Part shown: piece by piece, positions 38,468-49,502 of the stretch
Layout of the letters: each line of letters starts with the position of its first letter
Position numbering within the stretch: the stretch's first letter is position 1
Assembly: GCA_030148865.1 (NCBI GenBank)
Contig: JASBSR010000039.1
Span: 1 to 57,504 of the forward strand
Direction of reading: 5' to 3'
Length of the DNA stretch: 57,504 bases
DNA from: Gammaproteobacteria bacterium
GTDB taxonomy: Bacteria > Pseudomonadota > Gammaproteobacteria > SZUA-229
The notes under the pieces: model-generated
The model's database searches: none
The model's input: the letters and a program-made list of their open reading frames with translations, nothing else
Told to the model about the DNA's origin: nothing
Translations under genes and position numbers: made by a program

Positions 38468-40633
38468 CTAGAGCGAGAGTGATTCCTTGAGAATTTTCGG
38501 TGTCACGAAAATCAGCAGCTCGGCTTTTTCATCTGCCTCGAGAGAACGTTTAAAGAAATAGCCGATCAGCGGCAGATCGCCCAGGAATGGCACCTTGTCA
38601 ACTTCGTTGCGCGTCACCTGCTCGTAGATGCCACCAAGGACAATGGTATCAGCGTTGTTCACCAGCACCTGGGTGCCGACTTCACGGGTATCGATGCTGG
38701 GGATGCCCGAGAACACTTCACCAACAGCGTCTTTTTTCACCGAGAGATCCATGATGATCTTGTCGTCCGGAGTGATATGCGGTGTCACTGTGATGCTGAG
38801 CACAGCTTTTTTGAACTGTACCTGGGTAGCACCGCTGGACGAGGCTGAGAGATAAGGAATTTCGACACCCTGCTCGATGAAAGCTTCGTGACGATCTGAT
38901 GTCACGACACGTGGGCTGGAAATGATTTCACCCTTGTTTTCCGCCTGCAGTGCCGAGATTTCCAGATCTACCAGATTGCCACCATTAAGTACGGCAAAGG
39001 CAATGCTACCGGCGGCTGTACCTGCGGTGGGCAGATTGACATTAAGCCGGTCCGTCGTAAACGGAACATTAGAGAGAGTCGCGGTGCCGCCATTGGCAAA
39101 GGCACTTGCGGTGGTTCCGGTGGTGCTGACACCACCGGAGGTGACATAACCGTTAGTCGCGCTGCTGGAGTCAACCCGGGTGACACCAAAACGTGAGCCT
39201 AGCTCTTTGGAAAAGTCGTCATTGGCAATCACAATGCGCGATGAGATCATCACCTGGCGAATGGGGACATCGAGCCTGGTCAGGAGACGCCTAACTTCAC
39301 CGATAACTTCTTCGGTATCTTTAACGATCAGGGTGTTGGTGCGTTCATCGATAATGACACTGCCACGTGGTGAGAGCAGAGATGTGCTGCTGGCGCCACC
39401 TGAGTCGCTACTTTCACCGCCGCCAGATTTGAATAACGGCTCAAGCTCTTTGACTTTGGCGAAATTAATCGTGAAAAAGGCGCTGCGCAATGGAGCCAGT
39501 TCAGTCACCGCCTGCGCGGCTTCGAGGTCAATTTTTTCCTGCGCCGCAATCTCTTCACTGGGTGCCACCAGCATGACATTGCCGGACTCGCGTTTCGACA
39601 GGCCTTTTGCCTTGAGAATAATATCCAGTGCCTGATCCCAGGGCACGTTCTTCAGCCGTAAGGTCAGGTTGCCGTCCACAGAATCACTCACGACTACATT
39701 GAGCCCGGTAAAGTCGGCGATTAACTGCAATACAGCACGTACCGGGATATCCTGGAAGTTCAGTGACAGACGTTCGCCAGTGTAGCCAAACTTCGCCTGT
39801 TTTTGTTCATCCAGTTCATCTTTGCTGATGGGTTTTAATTCAATAGTGAAGATGTTATTGGCCTGGTAGGCAACATGTTCAAAATCGCCGCTGACTGGAT
39901 CAATCTCAATACGCACATTGCCGTTGCGCTCAAAGCTGCTGACGGTTTTGACCGGAGTCGCAAAATCGAGTACATCGAGAGACTGGCGTAGTTTATCGGG
40001 GAGTTTCGCACCGATAAATTTAACCACGACTTTACCGAATTCTTCCGAGATATCCATCGGGATATTGGTATCAGTGAGTGTCACGATAACGCGGCCTTCA
40101 CCATTGCTGCCGCGACGGAAATCGATATTGTCTACACCGCGAAGCTTGTCTGAGAAACGCGGTGCGCTATCGGGTGTCGCGCTATTGGTTACTTGATTGA
40201 AACCCGTGCCCGATGCTTCGCTGTCCAGCGTCACAATGACATTGTTACCTTCAGTAGTAATCTGGTAGGGCACAACTTCTGTCAGATTTAGAATCACCCG
40301 GGTTTTGTTTTTCGCGGTGATCGCTGTCACTGACTGGGCAATGCCGATCCCGATAGTCTGGGCACGCTTAGGCAGTTTGCTGGCGGTGTCAGGAAAATCG
40401 AAAGCGATACGCGCCGGGTCGTCAATAGTGAAGCTCAGTGGCTTGATAGCCTGCTCTGACATATTCAGTATGATTTGTAGACGGTTACCTGGAAGCGAAT
40501 TGTATTCGATGGACTCGATAGTGTTGGCCGCTATCGCAAGCTGACTGGTCAGGCATAACAATATCAGGCCAATAAATTTCCTCAAATACGAAGCTGGCGT
40601 ACGGCCATTGTTTTGAGTTGTTATAGTTTTCAT
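38468..40633 (-). CDS. pilQ: Type IV pilus secretin PilQ
   Basis: PilQ is the outer-membrane pore for type IV pili. Starting at 40633 the protein has 721 residues; this ATG is preferred over the GTG at 40645 because GGAG sits at ideal spacing before it and a signal peptide (LRKFIGLILLCLTSQLAIA) follows. Two AMIN domains for peptidoglycan binding occupy about 38-270. A secretin/TonB short N-terminal domain then contains LSLNFQDIPVRAVLQLIADF, and the C-terminal secretin domain has VPFLGDLPLIGYFFK. A Ser/Gly-rich loop lies near 405-420. Last gene of pilMNOPQ. Confidence 0.95.
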   Translation of the reverse strand: MKTITTQNNGRTPASYLRKFIGLILLCLTSQLAIAANTIESIEYNSLPGNRLQIILNMSEQAIKPLSFTIDDPARIAFDFPDTASKLPKRAQTIGIGIAQSVTAITAKNKTRVILNLTEVVPYQITTEGNNVIVTLDSEASGTGFNQVTNSATPDSAPRFSDKLRGVDNIDFRRGSNGEGRVIVTLTDTNIPMDISEEFGKVVVKFIGAKLPDKLRQSLDVLDFATPVKTVSSFERNGNVRIEIDPVSGDFEHVAYQANNIFTIELKPISKDELDEQKQAKFGYTGERLSLNFQDIPVRAVLQLIADFTGLNVVVSDSVDGNLTLRLKNVPWDQALDIILKAKGLSKRESGNVMLVAPSEEIAAQEKIDLEAAQAVTELAPLRSAFFTINFAKVKELEPLFKSGGGESSDSGGASSTSLLSPRGSVIIDERTNTLIVKDTEEVIGEVRRLLTRLDVPIRQVMISSRIVIANDDFSKELGSRFGVTRVDSSSATNGYVTSGGVSTTGTTASAFANGGTATLSNVPFTTDRLNVNLPTAGTAAGSIAFAVLNGGNLVDLEISALQAENKGEIISSPRVVTSDRHEAFIEQGVEIPYLSASSSGATQVQFKKAVLSITVTPHITPDDKIIMDLSVKKDAVGEVFSGIPSIDTREVGTQVLVNNADTIVLGGIYEQVTRNEVDKVPFLGDLPLIGYFFKRSLEADEKAELLIFVTPKILKESLSL

Positions 40634-40648
40634 ATCTCGCTCCACGCG

Positions 40649-41185
40649 TTACTCATTTCCGATGGCAATTGAGGCATCTCTTTCTATGTAGCCGCCAATT
40701 CCATCAGGTATTATTTCTACCAGACGTATGTCAGTGTCAGTGATTTCTGTTATCCGGCCTTCATTCTGGCCTATGTAATTGCCAACTTGAACCCGGTGTA
40801 CAACATTTTGCGGATCTTTGATTAATCCCCATAGATTATTTTGTTGTTCCAGAATACCCACCATTGAAAGCGTATCGAGTGGGAAAATCTCCAGCGGCTG
40901 TTTCGGGCGGCGCTGGTCTGGGCGCAGAGCATTGGCGTTGTTGTTTGATTTTTCAGTCAAATCAACACTGGCAACGAAGGGGTCGCGCAAGTCACCAGCC
41001 GAGTAGCTAAAGTTTTTGTAAGGCTCAAATTGAGGAATCGGCTTAACACTGCCCATGTGCATTGACTTGGTTTCCTCGATGAAGCTGTAAAGGTCATTTG
41101 TATCTTTACTGCAGGCACTAGCTAGTATCGCGAGTGTGCAGGCGATTAGTATGCGTTGATTTCGGGCGAATAAAAAATTTATCAT
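40649..41185 (-). CDS. pilP: Type IV pilus lipoprotein PilP
   Basis: PilP is an inner-membrane lipoprotein bridging PilNO and the PilQ secretin. The 178 residues begin with a lipoprotein signal (LIACTLAILASAC, lipobox ASAC). A flexible linker with AGDLRDPFV, the typical PilP motif, precedes a C-terminal beta domain (LSMVGILEQQNNLWGLI; VGNYIGQNEGRITEI). Its ATG overlaps the pilO stop as ATGA. Confidence 0.94.
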   Translation of the reverse strand: MINFLFARNQRILIACTLAILASACSKDTNDLYSFIEETKSMHMGSVKPIPQFEPYKNFSYSAGDLRDPFVASVDLTEKSNNNANALRPDQRRPKQPLEIFPLDTLSMVGILEQQNNLWGLIKDPQNVVHRVQVGNYIGQNEGRITEITDTDIRLVEIIPDGIGGYIERDASIAIGNE

Positions 41186-41799
41186 TTACTCGACTCCGAT
41201 TCATCCAGATACTGATATGTCACCGCAGTGAGTTCCATTTGTAGAGCAACGCCACCTTTTTGCTTGTCTGCGGGTTCAATATTAATATTTTTCAGGGTAA
41301 CGATACGGGGTAAAGCTGCGACACCACTAACGAATTCGGCAAACTCATGATAGCGCCCAGTCACTTTCAATTTAATGGGGAACTCGGCATAGAACTCTTT
41401 TGGAATCAGGCCTTCGGGTTTGAAATATTCAATTTCAAGCCCACTGGAAATACCCGTTTGCGAAATATCAGTCAATAATGTTTCAATTTCGGTTTTATTC
41501 GGCAGCTGACGCAGTAATGCACCGAAAGACGTGCGCATTTCTTCGAGCTGCTGTTTGTAAGCGTCAAGATTAGCGGCCTTTGCCTGCTTTTCGCTAAAGG
41601 TGGTACGCAGTACCCGCTCTTCCTGCTGAGACTTTTTCAACGTATCCAGCTGGTTTGTGGTATCGAGAAAATAGGCAGCAATGGCAACTGCTATACACAC
41701 CAGTACGATGAGCACAATCCTGACGGGCGCAGGTGCCATGCCGATTTTTTTGAAATCAATATCATTGAGATCGATTTCATTAAGTTTGGATAAATCCAT
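41182..41799 (-). CDS. pilO: Type IV pilus alignment protein PilO
   Basis: A 205-residue inner-membrane protein with a cytoplasmic N-terminus, one transmembrane helix (about 28-48) and a periplasmic coiled coil followed by a ferredoxin-like domain (YFKPEGLIPKEFYAEFPIKLKVTGRYHEF is the hallmark region, here given by position about 125-155). PilO pairs with PilN. Its start overlaps the pilN stop by one base. Confidence 0.93.
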   Translation of the reverse strand: MDLSKLNEIDLNDIDFKKIGMAPAPVRIVLIVLVCIAVAIAAYFLDTTNQLDTLKKSQQEERVLRTTFSEKQAKAANLDAYKQQLEEMRTSFGALLRQLPNKTEIETLLTDISQTGISSGLEIEYFKPEGLIPKEFYAEFPIKLKVTGRYHEFAEFVSGVAALPRIVTLKNINIEPADKQKGGVALQMELTAVTYQYLDESESSK

Positions 41800-42367
41800 T
41801 AAATGTTATCCCCCTCGGTGCTTTCGCCTTTGGGCGCGGCCTGCGAAGTTGTCAGCACAAAATCACTGCTCCTGATAGTGCCCTTCTTGGTTTCGATAAC
41901 GCTGAGTTTTGGCGTTGACATCCATTCAGAGGTGTCGATATTTCTCATATACGCTGAGACTCGACCATTTGATTCTGCGACGCCACGAATTGTCAGGTCT
42001 TTGCCAGCCTGTTTGATCTCGGTCAGGTAAATTCCTTCAGGGACAGTGCGCACGATCTCATCGAACAGGTGCACGATTTGCGGACGCTGGCGCTGTAAGG
42101 ATTGAATCACTTCCATGCGCGCCAGCAGTTGTGCCTTGGTATCTTCGAGATCCTTGATTTCTTTCAGCGCCAGATCCAGTTGATCAATTTCTTTTTGTAA
42201 AATCTGATTACGCGAGTTCTGGTACTGGATATCACCCGAGATATTGAAGTGTATTAGCAGAAACACGGCAGCGGTCATCATCGCGCAGAGTCCTGTCAGG
42301 GTTGCAAATTGCCGGGTTTGTTCCTTGCGTAGTTCTTCGCGCCACGGCAGCAGATTAATTCTTGCCA

Positions 42368-42368
<1 letters not shown>
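41799..42368 (-). CDS. pilN: Type IV pilus alignment protein PilN
   Basis: PilN is an inner-membrane protein whose cytoplasmic tail docks on PilM. The tail is present as INLLPWREELR at residues 3-13, the conserved PilM-binding motif. A transmembrane helix spans about 22-44, followed by a coiled coil rich in Asp/Leu and a small periplasmic domain with IVRTVPEGIYLTEI. At 189 residues it has the usual length. Its start overlaps the pilM stop by one base. Confidence 0.94.
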
Positions 42369-43604
<1,236 letters not shown>

Positions 43605-46211
43605 GTGAAGCTCTCCAAAGTATCAAAAATTCTGCTCGTTCTAACCCTGGTATCCGCCATACTCCTCAGCTTTGGGCTGGGTGCGCTGTATTTATTTCTG
43701 GAACCCCGCCTGCCGTCGATAGAAGGACTCAGTGATGTGCGTCTTCAGGTGCCACTGCGTATATATAGCAGTGATGGCTCATTGTTGGGTGAATTTGGCG
43801 AGAAACGGCGTTCACCAAAAGCACTGGACGAAATACCGCTGCTGATGCGGCAGGCTTTTTTAGCGGCTGAAGATGACCGTTTTTTTGAACACCCAGGGGT
43901 GGACTATCAGGGTATATTGCGTGCTGTGCTGAACCTGCTCAAAACCGGAGAACGCGGTCAGGGCGGCAGTACGATTACCATGCAGCTGGCGCGCAATTTT
44001 TATCTGAGTAGCGAAAAAACCTACTTGCGCAAGCTCAACGAGATTTTTCTGGCGTTGAAAATTGAGCGTGAACTGAGCAAAGAAAAAATTCTCGAGCTCT
44101 ATCTCAACAAGATTTATCTTGGCAATCGTGCCTATGGAGTTGCTGCCGCAGCGCAGGTGTATTATGGCAAAAGTCTGGCTCAGCTCAGTCTGGCTCAGGT
44201 CGCGATGATTGCCGGCCTGCCGAAAGCGCCGTCGACCTACAATCCGGTGGTCAATCCTCAGCGTGCGCTGATCCGACGAAATTACGTGCTGTCGCGTATG
44301 CGTAGTCTGGATTTTATTTCCGATGCGGCTTATGCCAGCACCAGCGTAGAGCCGGTGACGGCAGAACGCCACGCCAACCATATCGAAGTGCAGGCACCCT
44401 ATATCAATGAGATGGTACGCGCCGAAATTATCAGTCAGTTTGGCGACGAATCCTATAATCGCGGTTTGCGGGTGTACACCACGATTGATAAGAAATTGCA
44501 GCAGGCAGCCAACGACAGTATCTGGGATGGGCTGGTCGCCTACGATCAACGCCATGGTTACCGCGGGGTAATACGCCATGTTGATCTCGCAGCTGAGCAG
44601 CAGGCGCTTGCTGCCCGTGCCAGTGGTGCGGGCGCTCAGGGGGCGGGTGTTGTGCCTCAGAGTGCAGCTGAGATGATCAACACCGAGCCTGACTTCGAAG
44701 AGGTGGCGAACGATAATACTGCCGAAGATGCGGGTCTGGGTCTGGCGCGGGTGCTAAAAAATGACAGCGATTATGGTCGTTTCCAGCCAGCGCTGGTGAC
44801 TGCGATTCACGAGAAAGTCGAACCGGCAGAAACTGAAACCGATGCCAAAACGGCGTTGCAGCCACCGGCTGGCTACGCCGACCTGCTGCTGAAAACGGGT
44901 GAGCCGATCCGGCTCGACTGGTCCGGAATGGAATGGGCTTCGCCGTATCTCAGCCTGAACCGAAAAGGGCCGACCCCCACGAGCGTCGCGGCAATACTCA
45001 GGCCGGGGGATGTCATCTGGGTCGCTCAGGATAAGCAGCAGGCATGGTATCTTGGGCAAATTCCCGAAGTGCAGGGTGCGCTGGTGTCACTGGCGCCCAA
45101 TGATGGTGCCATCCGTGCGCTCACCGGCGGCTTTGATTTTAGCCACAGCAAGTTCAATCGTGCGATTCAGGCTAGGCGGCAGGCAGGCTCCAGTTTCAAG
45201 CCAGTGATTTATTCGTCGGCGCTGGCCAAAGGCTATACCCCGGCGAGCCTCATCAATGATGCGCCAGTGGTGTTCGAAGATGCTGCACTGGAAGCCTCAT
45301 GGCGACCAGAAAACTATAGCGGCAAGTTTTATGGCCCGACACGGCTGCGCGAGGCGCTGGTAAAATCCAGAAACCTGGTCTCGATTCGTCTGCTACGCTC
45401 GGTCGGTATTTCACACGCAGTGAATTTTGCGAAAAACTTTGGTCTCGAAGAAAATAAACTGCCGCACGATCTTTCGTTGGCGCTCGGCAGCTGTGAGCTC
45501 AGTCCGGTGGAACTGGCGCGTGCCTATTCGGTACTCGCCAACGGTGGCTATCTGACCAGACCGTATTTTATCCAGCGCATCGAGGATGCCGATGGCACGC
45601 TCCTGTTCGAGGCTGACCCGGCGGTGGCCTGTACTGCCTGTGTGCTCGCGCAACACCACGATACCGGGCCGGGAGTGGTTGATGAAGAAGATACCCTGGG
45701 TAAATTGCCGAAACAGGCCGAGCAAACGCTGGAACCACGACTGACCTATCTGATGAATTCGATGCTCCAGGAAGTCATCCGTCGTGGCACCGGGGTGCGC
45801 GCCATGCAGCTCGGTCGTCATGATCTTGCCGGCAAAACCGGCACCACCAATGATCAACGTGATGCCTGGTTTAGTGGCTTTAATCAGGATCTGGTTGCGG
45901 TCGCCTGGGTGGGGTTCGATCAAATCCAGCCGCTGGGTAATCGCGAGACCGGATCGCGCGCGGCGCTGCCAATCTGGATCGATTATATGCGTGTTGCACT
46001 GGCTGGCGTGCCGGAAAAACCTCTGCCACGACCCGATGGTCTGGTCAATGTCAAGATCAATGCTGACACTGGTGAAGCTGCCACCGACACTGATACGGAC
46101 ACCATGTTCGAGATTTTCAGAACGGAAAACGCGCCGCAGCCGGGAACAGCGCGACCTGAAAGCAGCGCGCCAGGAGGTGGCGAAGCACCTCTGCCCGAGC
46201 AATTATTCTAG
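43605..46211 (+). CDS. ponA: Penicillin-binding protein 1A
   Basis: PBP1A is a bifunctional peptidoglycan glycosyltransferase/transpeptidase anchored in the inner membrane. The 868-residue protein starts at a GTG, with a transmembrane helix at about 8-32. The transglycosylase domain has AAEDDRFFEHPGVD and QGGSTITMQLARN; the transpeptidase domain has the SxxK serine in GSSFKPV, SRN as the second motif and KTGTT as the third. An Ala/Gly-rich, acidic insertion of roughly 55 residues lies near 330-385. It diverges from pilM. Confidence 0.95.
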   Translation: MKLSKVSKILLVLTLVSAILLSFGLGALYLFLEPRLPSIEGLSDVRLQVPLRIYSSDGSLLGEFGEKRRSPKALDEIPLLMRQAFLAAEDDRFFEHPGVDYQGILRAVLNLLKTGERGQGGSTITMQLARNFYLSSEKTYLRKLNEIFLALKIERELSKEKILELYLNKIYLGNRAYGVAAAAQVYYGKSLAQLSLAQVAMIAGLPKAPSTYNPVVNPQRALIRRNYVLSRMRSLDFISDAAYASTSVEPVTAERHANHIEVQAPYINEMVRAEIISQFGDESYNRGLRVYTTIDKKLQQAANDSIWDGLVAYDQRHGYRGVIRHVDLAAEQQALAARASGAGAQGAGVVPQSAAEMINTEPDFEEVANDNTAEDAGLGLARVLKNDSDYGRFQPALVTAIHEKVEPAETETDAKTALQPPAGYADLLLKTGEPIRLDWSGMEWASPYLSLNRKGPTPTSVAAILRPGDVIWVAQDKQQAWYLGQIPEVQGALVSLAPNDGAIRALTGGFDFSHSKFNRAIQARRQAGSSFKPVIYSSALAKGYTPASLINDAPVVFEDAALEASWRPENYSGKFYGPTRLREALVKSRNLVSIRLLRSVGISHAVNFAKNFGLEENKLPHDLSLALGSCELSPVELARAYSVLANGGYLTRPYFIQRIEDADGTLLFEADPAVACTACVLAQHHDTGPGVVDEEDTLGKLPKQAEQTLEPRLTYLMNSMLQEVIRRGTGVRAMQLGRHDLAGKTGTTNDQRDAWFSGFNQDLVAVAWVGFDQIQPLGNRETGSRAALPIWIDYMRVALAGVPEKPLPRPDGLVNVKINADTGEAATDTDTDTMFEIFRTENAPQPGTARPESSAPGGGEAPLPEQLF

Positions 46212-46236
46212 GGTTATGCGGTGAAGCGTGATTGAG

Positions 46237-47310
46237 CTAGTCGTGGAACTGGCGGCTGTGCTGGTGCACCTGCCTGACCAGAGCATCGACCTTATCGGGA
46301 TCGATGTCGGGGGTGATGCCGTGACCGAGATTGAACACGTGACCATTGCCGTGGCCGAATGAGTTTAAGATGCGCTCGGCCTCGTGGCATACCGTGCTGC
46401 TCGAAGCGGCCATCACCGCCGGATCCATATTGCCCTGCAAGGCCACTTTGTTGCCAATCCGGCGCCGTGCTTCGGCTATTTCTATGGTCCAGTCGAGACC
46501 AACCGCATCGCAGCCGGTGGCGGCGATAGCTTCCAGCCAGAGACCGCCACCCTTGGTGAACAGGGTGACTGGAATTTTGACGCCGTCTTTTTCCCGGATT
46601 AACTGATCGACGATGCGCTGCATTGCTGCCAGCGAATATTCTTTATAGTGTGCGCTGCTCAGTGCGCCGCCCCAGCTATCGAACACCATCACCGCCTGCG
46701 CGCCGGCCTCGATCTGGGCGTTGAGATAGGCTGCCACCGAGTCGGCGAGCACATGCATCAGATGGTGTGCGGCGGTCGGGTCCTCGAACAGCAGAGCCTT
46801 GGCTCTGGCAAAGGTTTTGCTGCCACCGCCCTCGATCATGTAGGTGGCCAGGGTCCAGGGGCTGCCGGCGAAGCCGATCAGCGGGACTTCGCCTTTCAGT
46901 TCCTGACGAATCAGGCGCACCGCGTCCATTACATAGCCGAGATCGTCTTCGGGATCAGGCGCGCGCAACTTTGCGATATCGGCCGCACTTTCTAATCGGG
47001 TTTTAAATTTTGGGCCTTCGCCTTCGGCAAAATATAAACCCAGACCCATGGCGTCGGGGATGGTAAGAATATCGGAAAATAGAATCGCGGCGTCGAGTCC
47101 GAACCGGCGCAGTGGTTGCAGAGTGACTTCGCAGGCCAGATCCGGGGTGCTGCACAGCGTCATAAAGTCGCCGGCCTGTTCGCGCACAGCGCGGTATTCG
47201 GGGAGATAGCGTCCGGCCTGACGCATGATCCAGATCGGGGTCTGATCTACCGGCTGGCGTAGCAGGGCACGGATCAGACGGTCGTTTTTCAGGGCTGGTG
47301 GCGCAGACAT
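46237..47310 (-). CDS. hemE: Uroporphyrinogen decarboxylase
   Basis: HemE decarboxylates uroporphyrinogen III to coproporphyrinogen III in heme synthesis. From 47310 ([10 protein letters not shown]) it has 357 residues, the family norm. The longer frame runs back through yqeY and is rejected. Signatures: [16 protein letters not shown] near residue 22, [12 protein letters not shown] near 75, [19 protein letters not shown], and [15 protein letters not shown] near the end. It directly follows yqeY. Confidence 0.96.
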   Translation of the reverse strand: MSAPPALKNDRLIRALLRQPVDQTPIWIMRQAGRYLPEYRAVREQAGDFMTLCSTPDLACEVTLQPLRRFGLDAAILFSDILTIPDAMGLGLYFAEGEGPKFKTRLESAADIAKLRAPDPEDDLGYVMDAVRLIRQELKGEVPLIGFAGSPWTLATYMIEGGGSKTFARAKALLFEDPTAAHHLMHVLADSVAAYLNAQIEAGAQAVMVFDSWGGALSSAHYKEYSLAAMQRIVDQLIREKDGVKIPVTLFTKGGGLWLEAIAATGCDAVGLDWTIEIAEARRRIGNKVALQGNMDPAVMAASSSTVCHEAERILNSFGHGNGHVFNLGHGITPDIDPDKVDALVRQVHQHSRQFHD

Positions 47311-47311
47311 T

Positions 47312-47767
47312 TTAGCCTGCATTGAGGCGAGCCTTGATGCGGTTACTGATCTCGCCCATGTCGCCGCGACCGACGACCTGGGGACGAACCAGGCCCATGA
47401 CCTTGCCCATGTCCTTGATTGTGGCTGCACCGGTGCTGCTGATTGCGGCAGCGATAATCGCGTCGATTTCAATCTCGCTCAGCGCCTGTGGCAAAAAAGT
47501 CTGGATGACTTCGATTTCGAAATGTTCCTGCGTGCTCAGGTCATCGCGACCGGCAGCGTCGTACTGGCTGATGGATTCGCGGCGCTGTTTCAGCATTTTG
47601 TCGAGAATGGTGGTGACGCGGGTATCATCGAGTTCGATGCGTTCATCGACTTCGATCTGCTTGATAGCCGCCAACATCAGCCGCACGACGCCAAGCCGGG
47701 GTTTGTCACCCGCTTTCATCGCCGCTTTCATGGCGTCCTGCAACTGAGTCTTCAGGGCGCTACTCAT
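47312..47767 (-). CDS. yqeY: YqeY/GatB-like protein
   Basis: A 151-residue helical protein related to the tail domain of the amidotransferase subunit GatB. Features are the N-terminal [24 protein letters not shown] and the C-terminal [25 protein letters not shown]. It lies 9 bp after rpsU, as in many gammaproteobacteria, and 2 bp before the hemE start. The function is unknown, perhaps linked to tRNA-dependent amidation. Confidence 0.93.
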   Translation of the reverse strand: MSSALKTQLQDAMKAAMKAGDKPRLGVVRLMLAAIKQIEVDERIELDDTRVTTILDKMLKQRRESISQYDAAGRDDLSTQEHFEIEVIQTFLPQALSEIEIDAIIAAAISSTGAATIKDMGKVMGLVRPQVVGRGDMGEISNRIKARLNAG

Positions 47768-47776
47768 GGCAGAAGA

Positions 47777-48007
47777 TTAACGTCGGTTCTGGTGAGGAGA
47801 GCGCGCGAAACGGCCACGATCTTTCGACAGCTTTTTCAGGTGACGTTTAACCGCAGCAGCAGCTTTGCGCTTACGTTCGGTGGTGGGCTTTTCATACGCT
47901 TCACGGCGACGAACTTCAGTCAGCACGCCAGCTTTTTCACAGGAACGCTTGAAGCGGCGCAGAGCAACGTCAAATGGCTCGTTTTCTTTAATCTTGACAG
48001 CAGGCAT
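47777..48007 (-). CDS. rpsU: 30S ribosomal protein S21
   Basis: A 76-residue, strongly basic small-subunit protein. It shows the S21 signature [19 protein letters not shown] and [17 protein letters not shown]. The C-terminal extension ([12 protein letters not shown]) is slightly longer than in E. coli. It heads rpsU-yqeY-hemE; in most relatives dnaG and rpoD follow instead. Confidence 0.96.
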   Translation of the reverse strand: MPAVKIKENEPFDVALRRFKRSCEKAGVLTEVRRREAYEKPTTERKRKAAAAVKRHLKKLSKDRGRFARSPHQNRR

Positions 48008-48155
48008 ATAAATTCAATTCCAGGTAAATAACCAGTCCAGTGTAATATTCGAGTCGCAGCCAGCCGATGCCGATATCAGGGCAAGGGTCGATATCAGGAT
48101 GTTGAGGCCAAAACAAAGGCACAAAAAATCCGCATACGACTGCGGGAAACGACGT

Positions 48156-48183
48156 AGTATATCGCATTCTTTATAAAAGCCAA
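48156..48183 (-). promoter_or_regulatory. Candidate rpsU promoter
   Basis: On the minus strand, TTGGCT (48183-48178) and TATACT (48161-48156) are 16 bp apart, a reasonable sigma-70 pair in the divergent rpsU/tsaD gap. It would give rpsU a leader of about 140 nt. Confidence 0.5.
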
Positions 48184-48231
48184 AACCCGAAGTTGGCATT
48201 TTTGACACCGGGGTATAGAAATCTTTAGCAA

Positions 48232-49272
48232 ATGATAGTTCTCGGCATTGAAACCTCCTGCGATGAGACCGGCATCGCGCTGTATGATAGCGCTCGTGGC
48301 CTCATTGGCCATGTTCTGCACAGCCAGGTCGAGCTCCACGCCGAGTACGGCGGGGTGGTGCCGGAGCTGGCTTCGCGCGACCATATTCGCTATTTAAGTC
48401 CGCTGATCCAGCAGTTGCTGGCCGAGACTGGACTCAGGCTGCAGCAGCTCGACGGCATTGCTTACACTGCCGGGCCGGGGCTGATTGGGGCGTTGATGTC
48501 GGGCGCGGCGCTGGGCCGGGCGCTGGCCTGGTCGCTGGGCATTCCGGCGCTGGAAGTGCACCACATGGAGGGGCATTTGCTGGCGCCGATGCTGGAACAC
48601 CGGCCACCGGCGTTTCCATTTATCGCCCTGCTGGTCTCGGGTGGCCACACCCTGCTCGCCGAAGTCACTGGCGTCGGCGAGTATCGGCTCATGGGTCAGA
48701 GTCTGGACGATGCCGCTGGCGAAGCCTTTGATAAAACCGCCAAAATCATGGGGCTGGGTTATCCCGGTGGCCCGGCGCTGGCAAAGCTGGCCGAGCAGGG
48801 GCGCCGCGAAGTCTGGCGTTTTCCACGACCGATGACCGATAGACCGGGGCTGGATTTTAGCTTCAGCGGTTTGAAGACCTTTGCTCTGACTACGTTACAA
48901 AATCTGGATACGAGCGCGTCTGATTACCAGCAGCAGCTCGCCGATGTTGCCCGCGCGTTTGAAGATGCGGTGGTTGATACCCTGGTGATCAAGAGCGAAC
49001 GTGCCTTGCGCGAAGCCGAAGCTCAGCGGCTGGTGATCGCTGGCGGCGTTGGTGCCAACTTACATTTACGCGAACAATTAGCAGTCATGGTACAGCGCCA
49101 TGATGCGGAACTGTTTTATCCGCGCATCGAATTTTGTACCGATAACGGTGCCATGATCGCGCACGTCGGCTGTTTGCGTTTGCTTGCGGGTGAGACCCAG
49201 CCCTTGCAGATTGCGGCGCGTGCGCGCTGGTCGATGGAAGATTTACGCGCGCCTGAGCAAGTCGAAAAATAG
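48232..49272 (+). CDS. tsaD: tRNA threonylcarbamoyladenosine transferase TsaD
   Basis: TsaD, with TsaB and TsaE, forms t6A at position 37 of ANN-decoding tRNAs. The 346 residues show the ASKHA fold and the metal-binding H-x-x-x-H in VHHMEGHL at about 110-117, plus [15 protein letters not shown] at the start and LVSGGHTLL near 135. It is divergent from rpsU, the conserved arrangement in gammaproteobacteria. Confidence 0.96.
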   Translation: MIVLGIETSCDETGIALYDSARGLIGHVLHSQVELHAEYGGVVPELASRDHIRYLSPLIQQLLAETGLRLQQLDGIAYTAGPGLIGALMSGAALGRALAWSLGIPALEVHHMEGHLLAPMLEHRPPAFPFIALLVSGGHTLLAEVTGVGEYRLMGQSLDDAAGEAFDKTAKIMGLGYPGGPALAKLAEQGRREVWRFPRPMTDRPGLDFSFSGLKTFALTTLQNLDTSASDYQQQLADVARAFEDAVVDTLVIKSERALREAEAQRLVIAGGVGANLHLREQLAVMVQRHDAELFYPRIEFCTDNGAMIAHVGCLRLLAGETQPLQIAARARWSMEDLRAPEQVEK

Positions 49273-49327
49273 TCCGCCAGCCAGGCAAATAATCACCGCA
49301 TGGTTTGCCTTTCGCGTTGTTGGCGGA
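49273..49327 (+). terminator. Nested hairpin after tsaD
   Basis: An outer stem TCCGCCA/TGGCGGA (49273-49279 and 49321-49327) encloses an inner stem AGGCAAA/TTTGCCT (49283-49289 and 49304-49310). It begins at the tsaD stop. No T-run follows, so it may be a 3'-end structure rather than a classical terminator. Confidence 0.5.
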
Positions 49328-49344
49328 TGACCGGCTCGGGCCTG

Positions 49345-49498
49345 AATGCCACTTAGCTTAAGCGCATAGTACTAAAATCCATCGTCATTCCCGCGCGTTT
49401 TTGACGGGAATCTACCTGTTTAAACCAATGGATTCCGACCAAAACATATACGGAATGACGACTCCCAGGCCTTAATTACGCTTAAGTTAAGTGCCATT
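49345..49498. repeat. MITE-like element with imperfect terminal inverted repeats
   Basis: A 20-bp terminal repeat (49345-49364) recurs inverted at 49479-49498 with 18 matches. Inside, CGTCATTCC and GGAATGACG (49383-49391 and 49452-49460) form a second perfect 9-bp pair, and two smaller ATTCC-type hairpins lie between. The 154-bp element is non-coding and sits between convergent tsaD and plsY. It looks like a small non-autonomous insertion or REP-type element; no target duplication is clear. Confidence 0.65.
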
Positions 49499-49502
49499 AG
49501 GC

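Noticed and set aside
43860..44579. 239-codon minus-strand open frame inside ponA
   Set aside because: Lies within the transglycosylase domain of ponA on the wrong strand, with no homology signal.
45411..46202. 263-codon minus-strand open frame inside ponA
   Set aside because: Long only because of the GC-rich codon pattern of the real gene; no domain recognised.
47311..47472. N-terminal extension of hemE
   Set aside because: The extra 54 residues are the out-of-frame reading of yqeY; the ATG at 47310 gives the standard protein.
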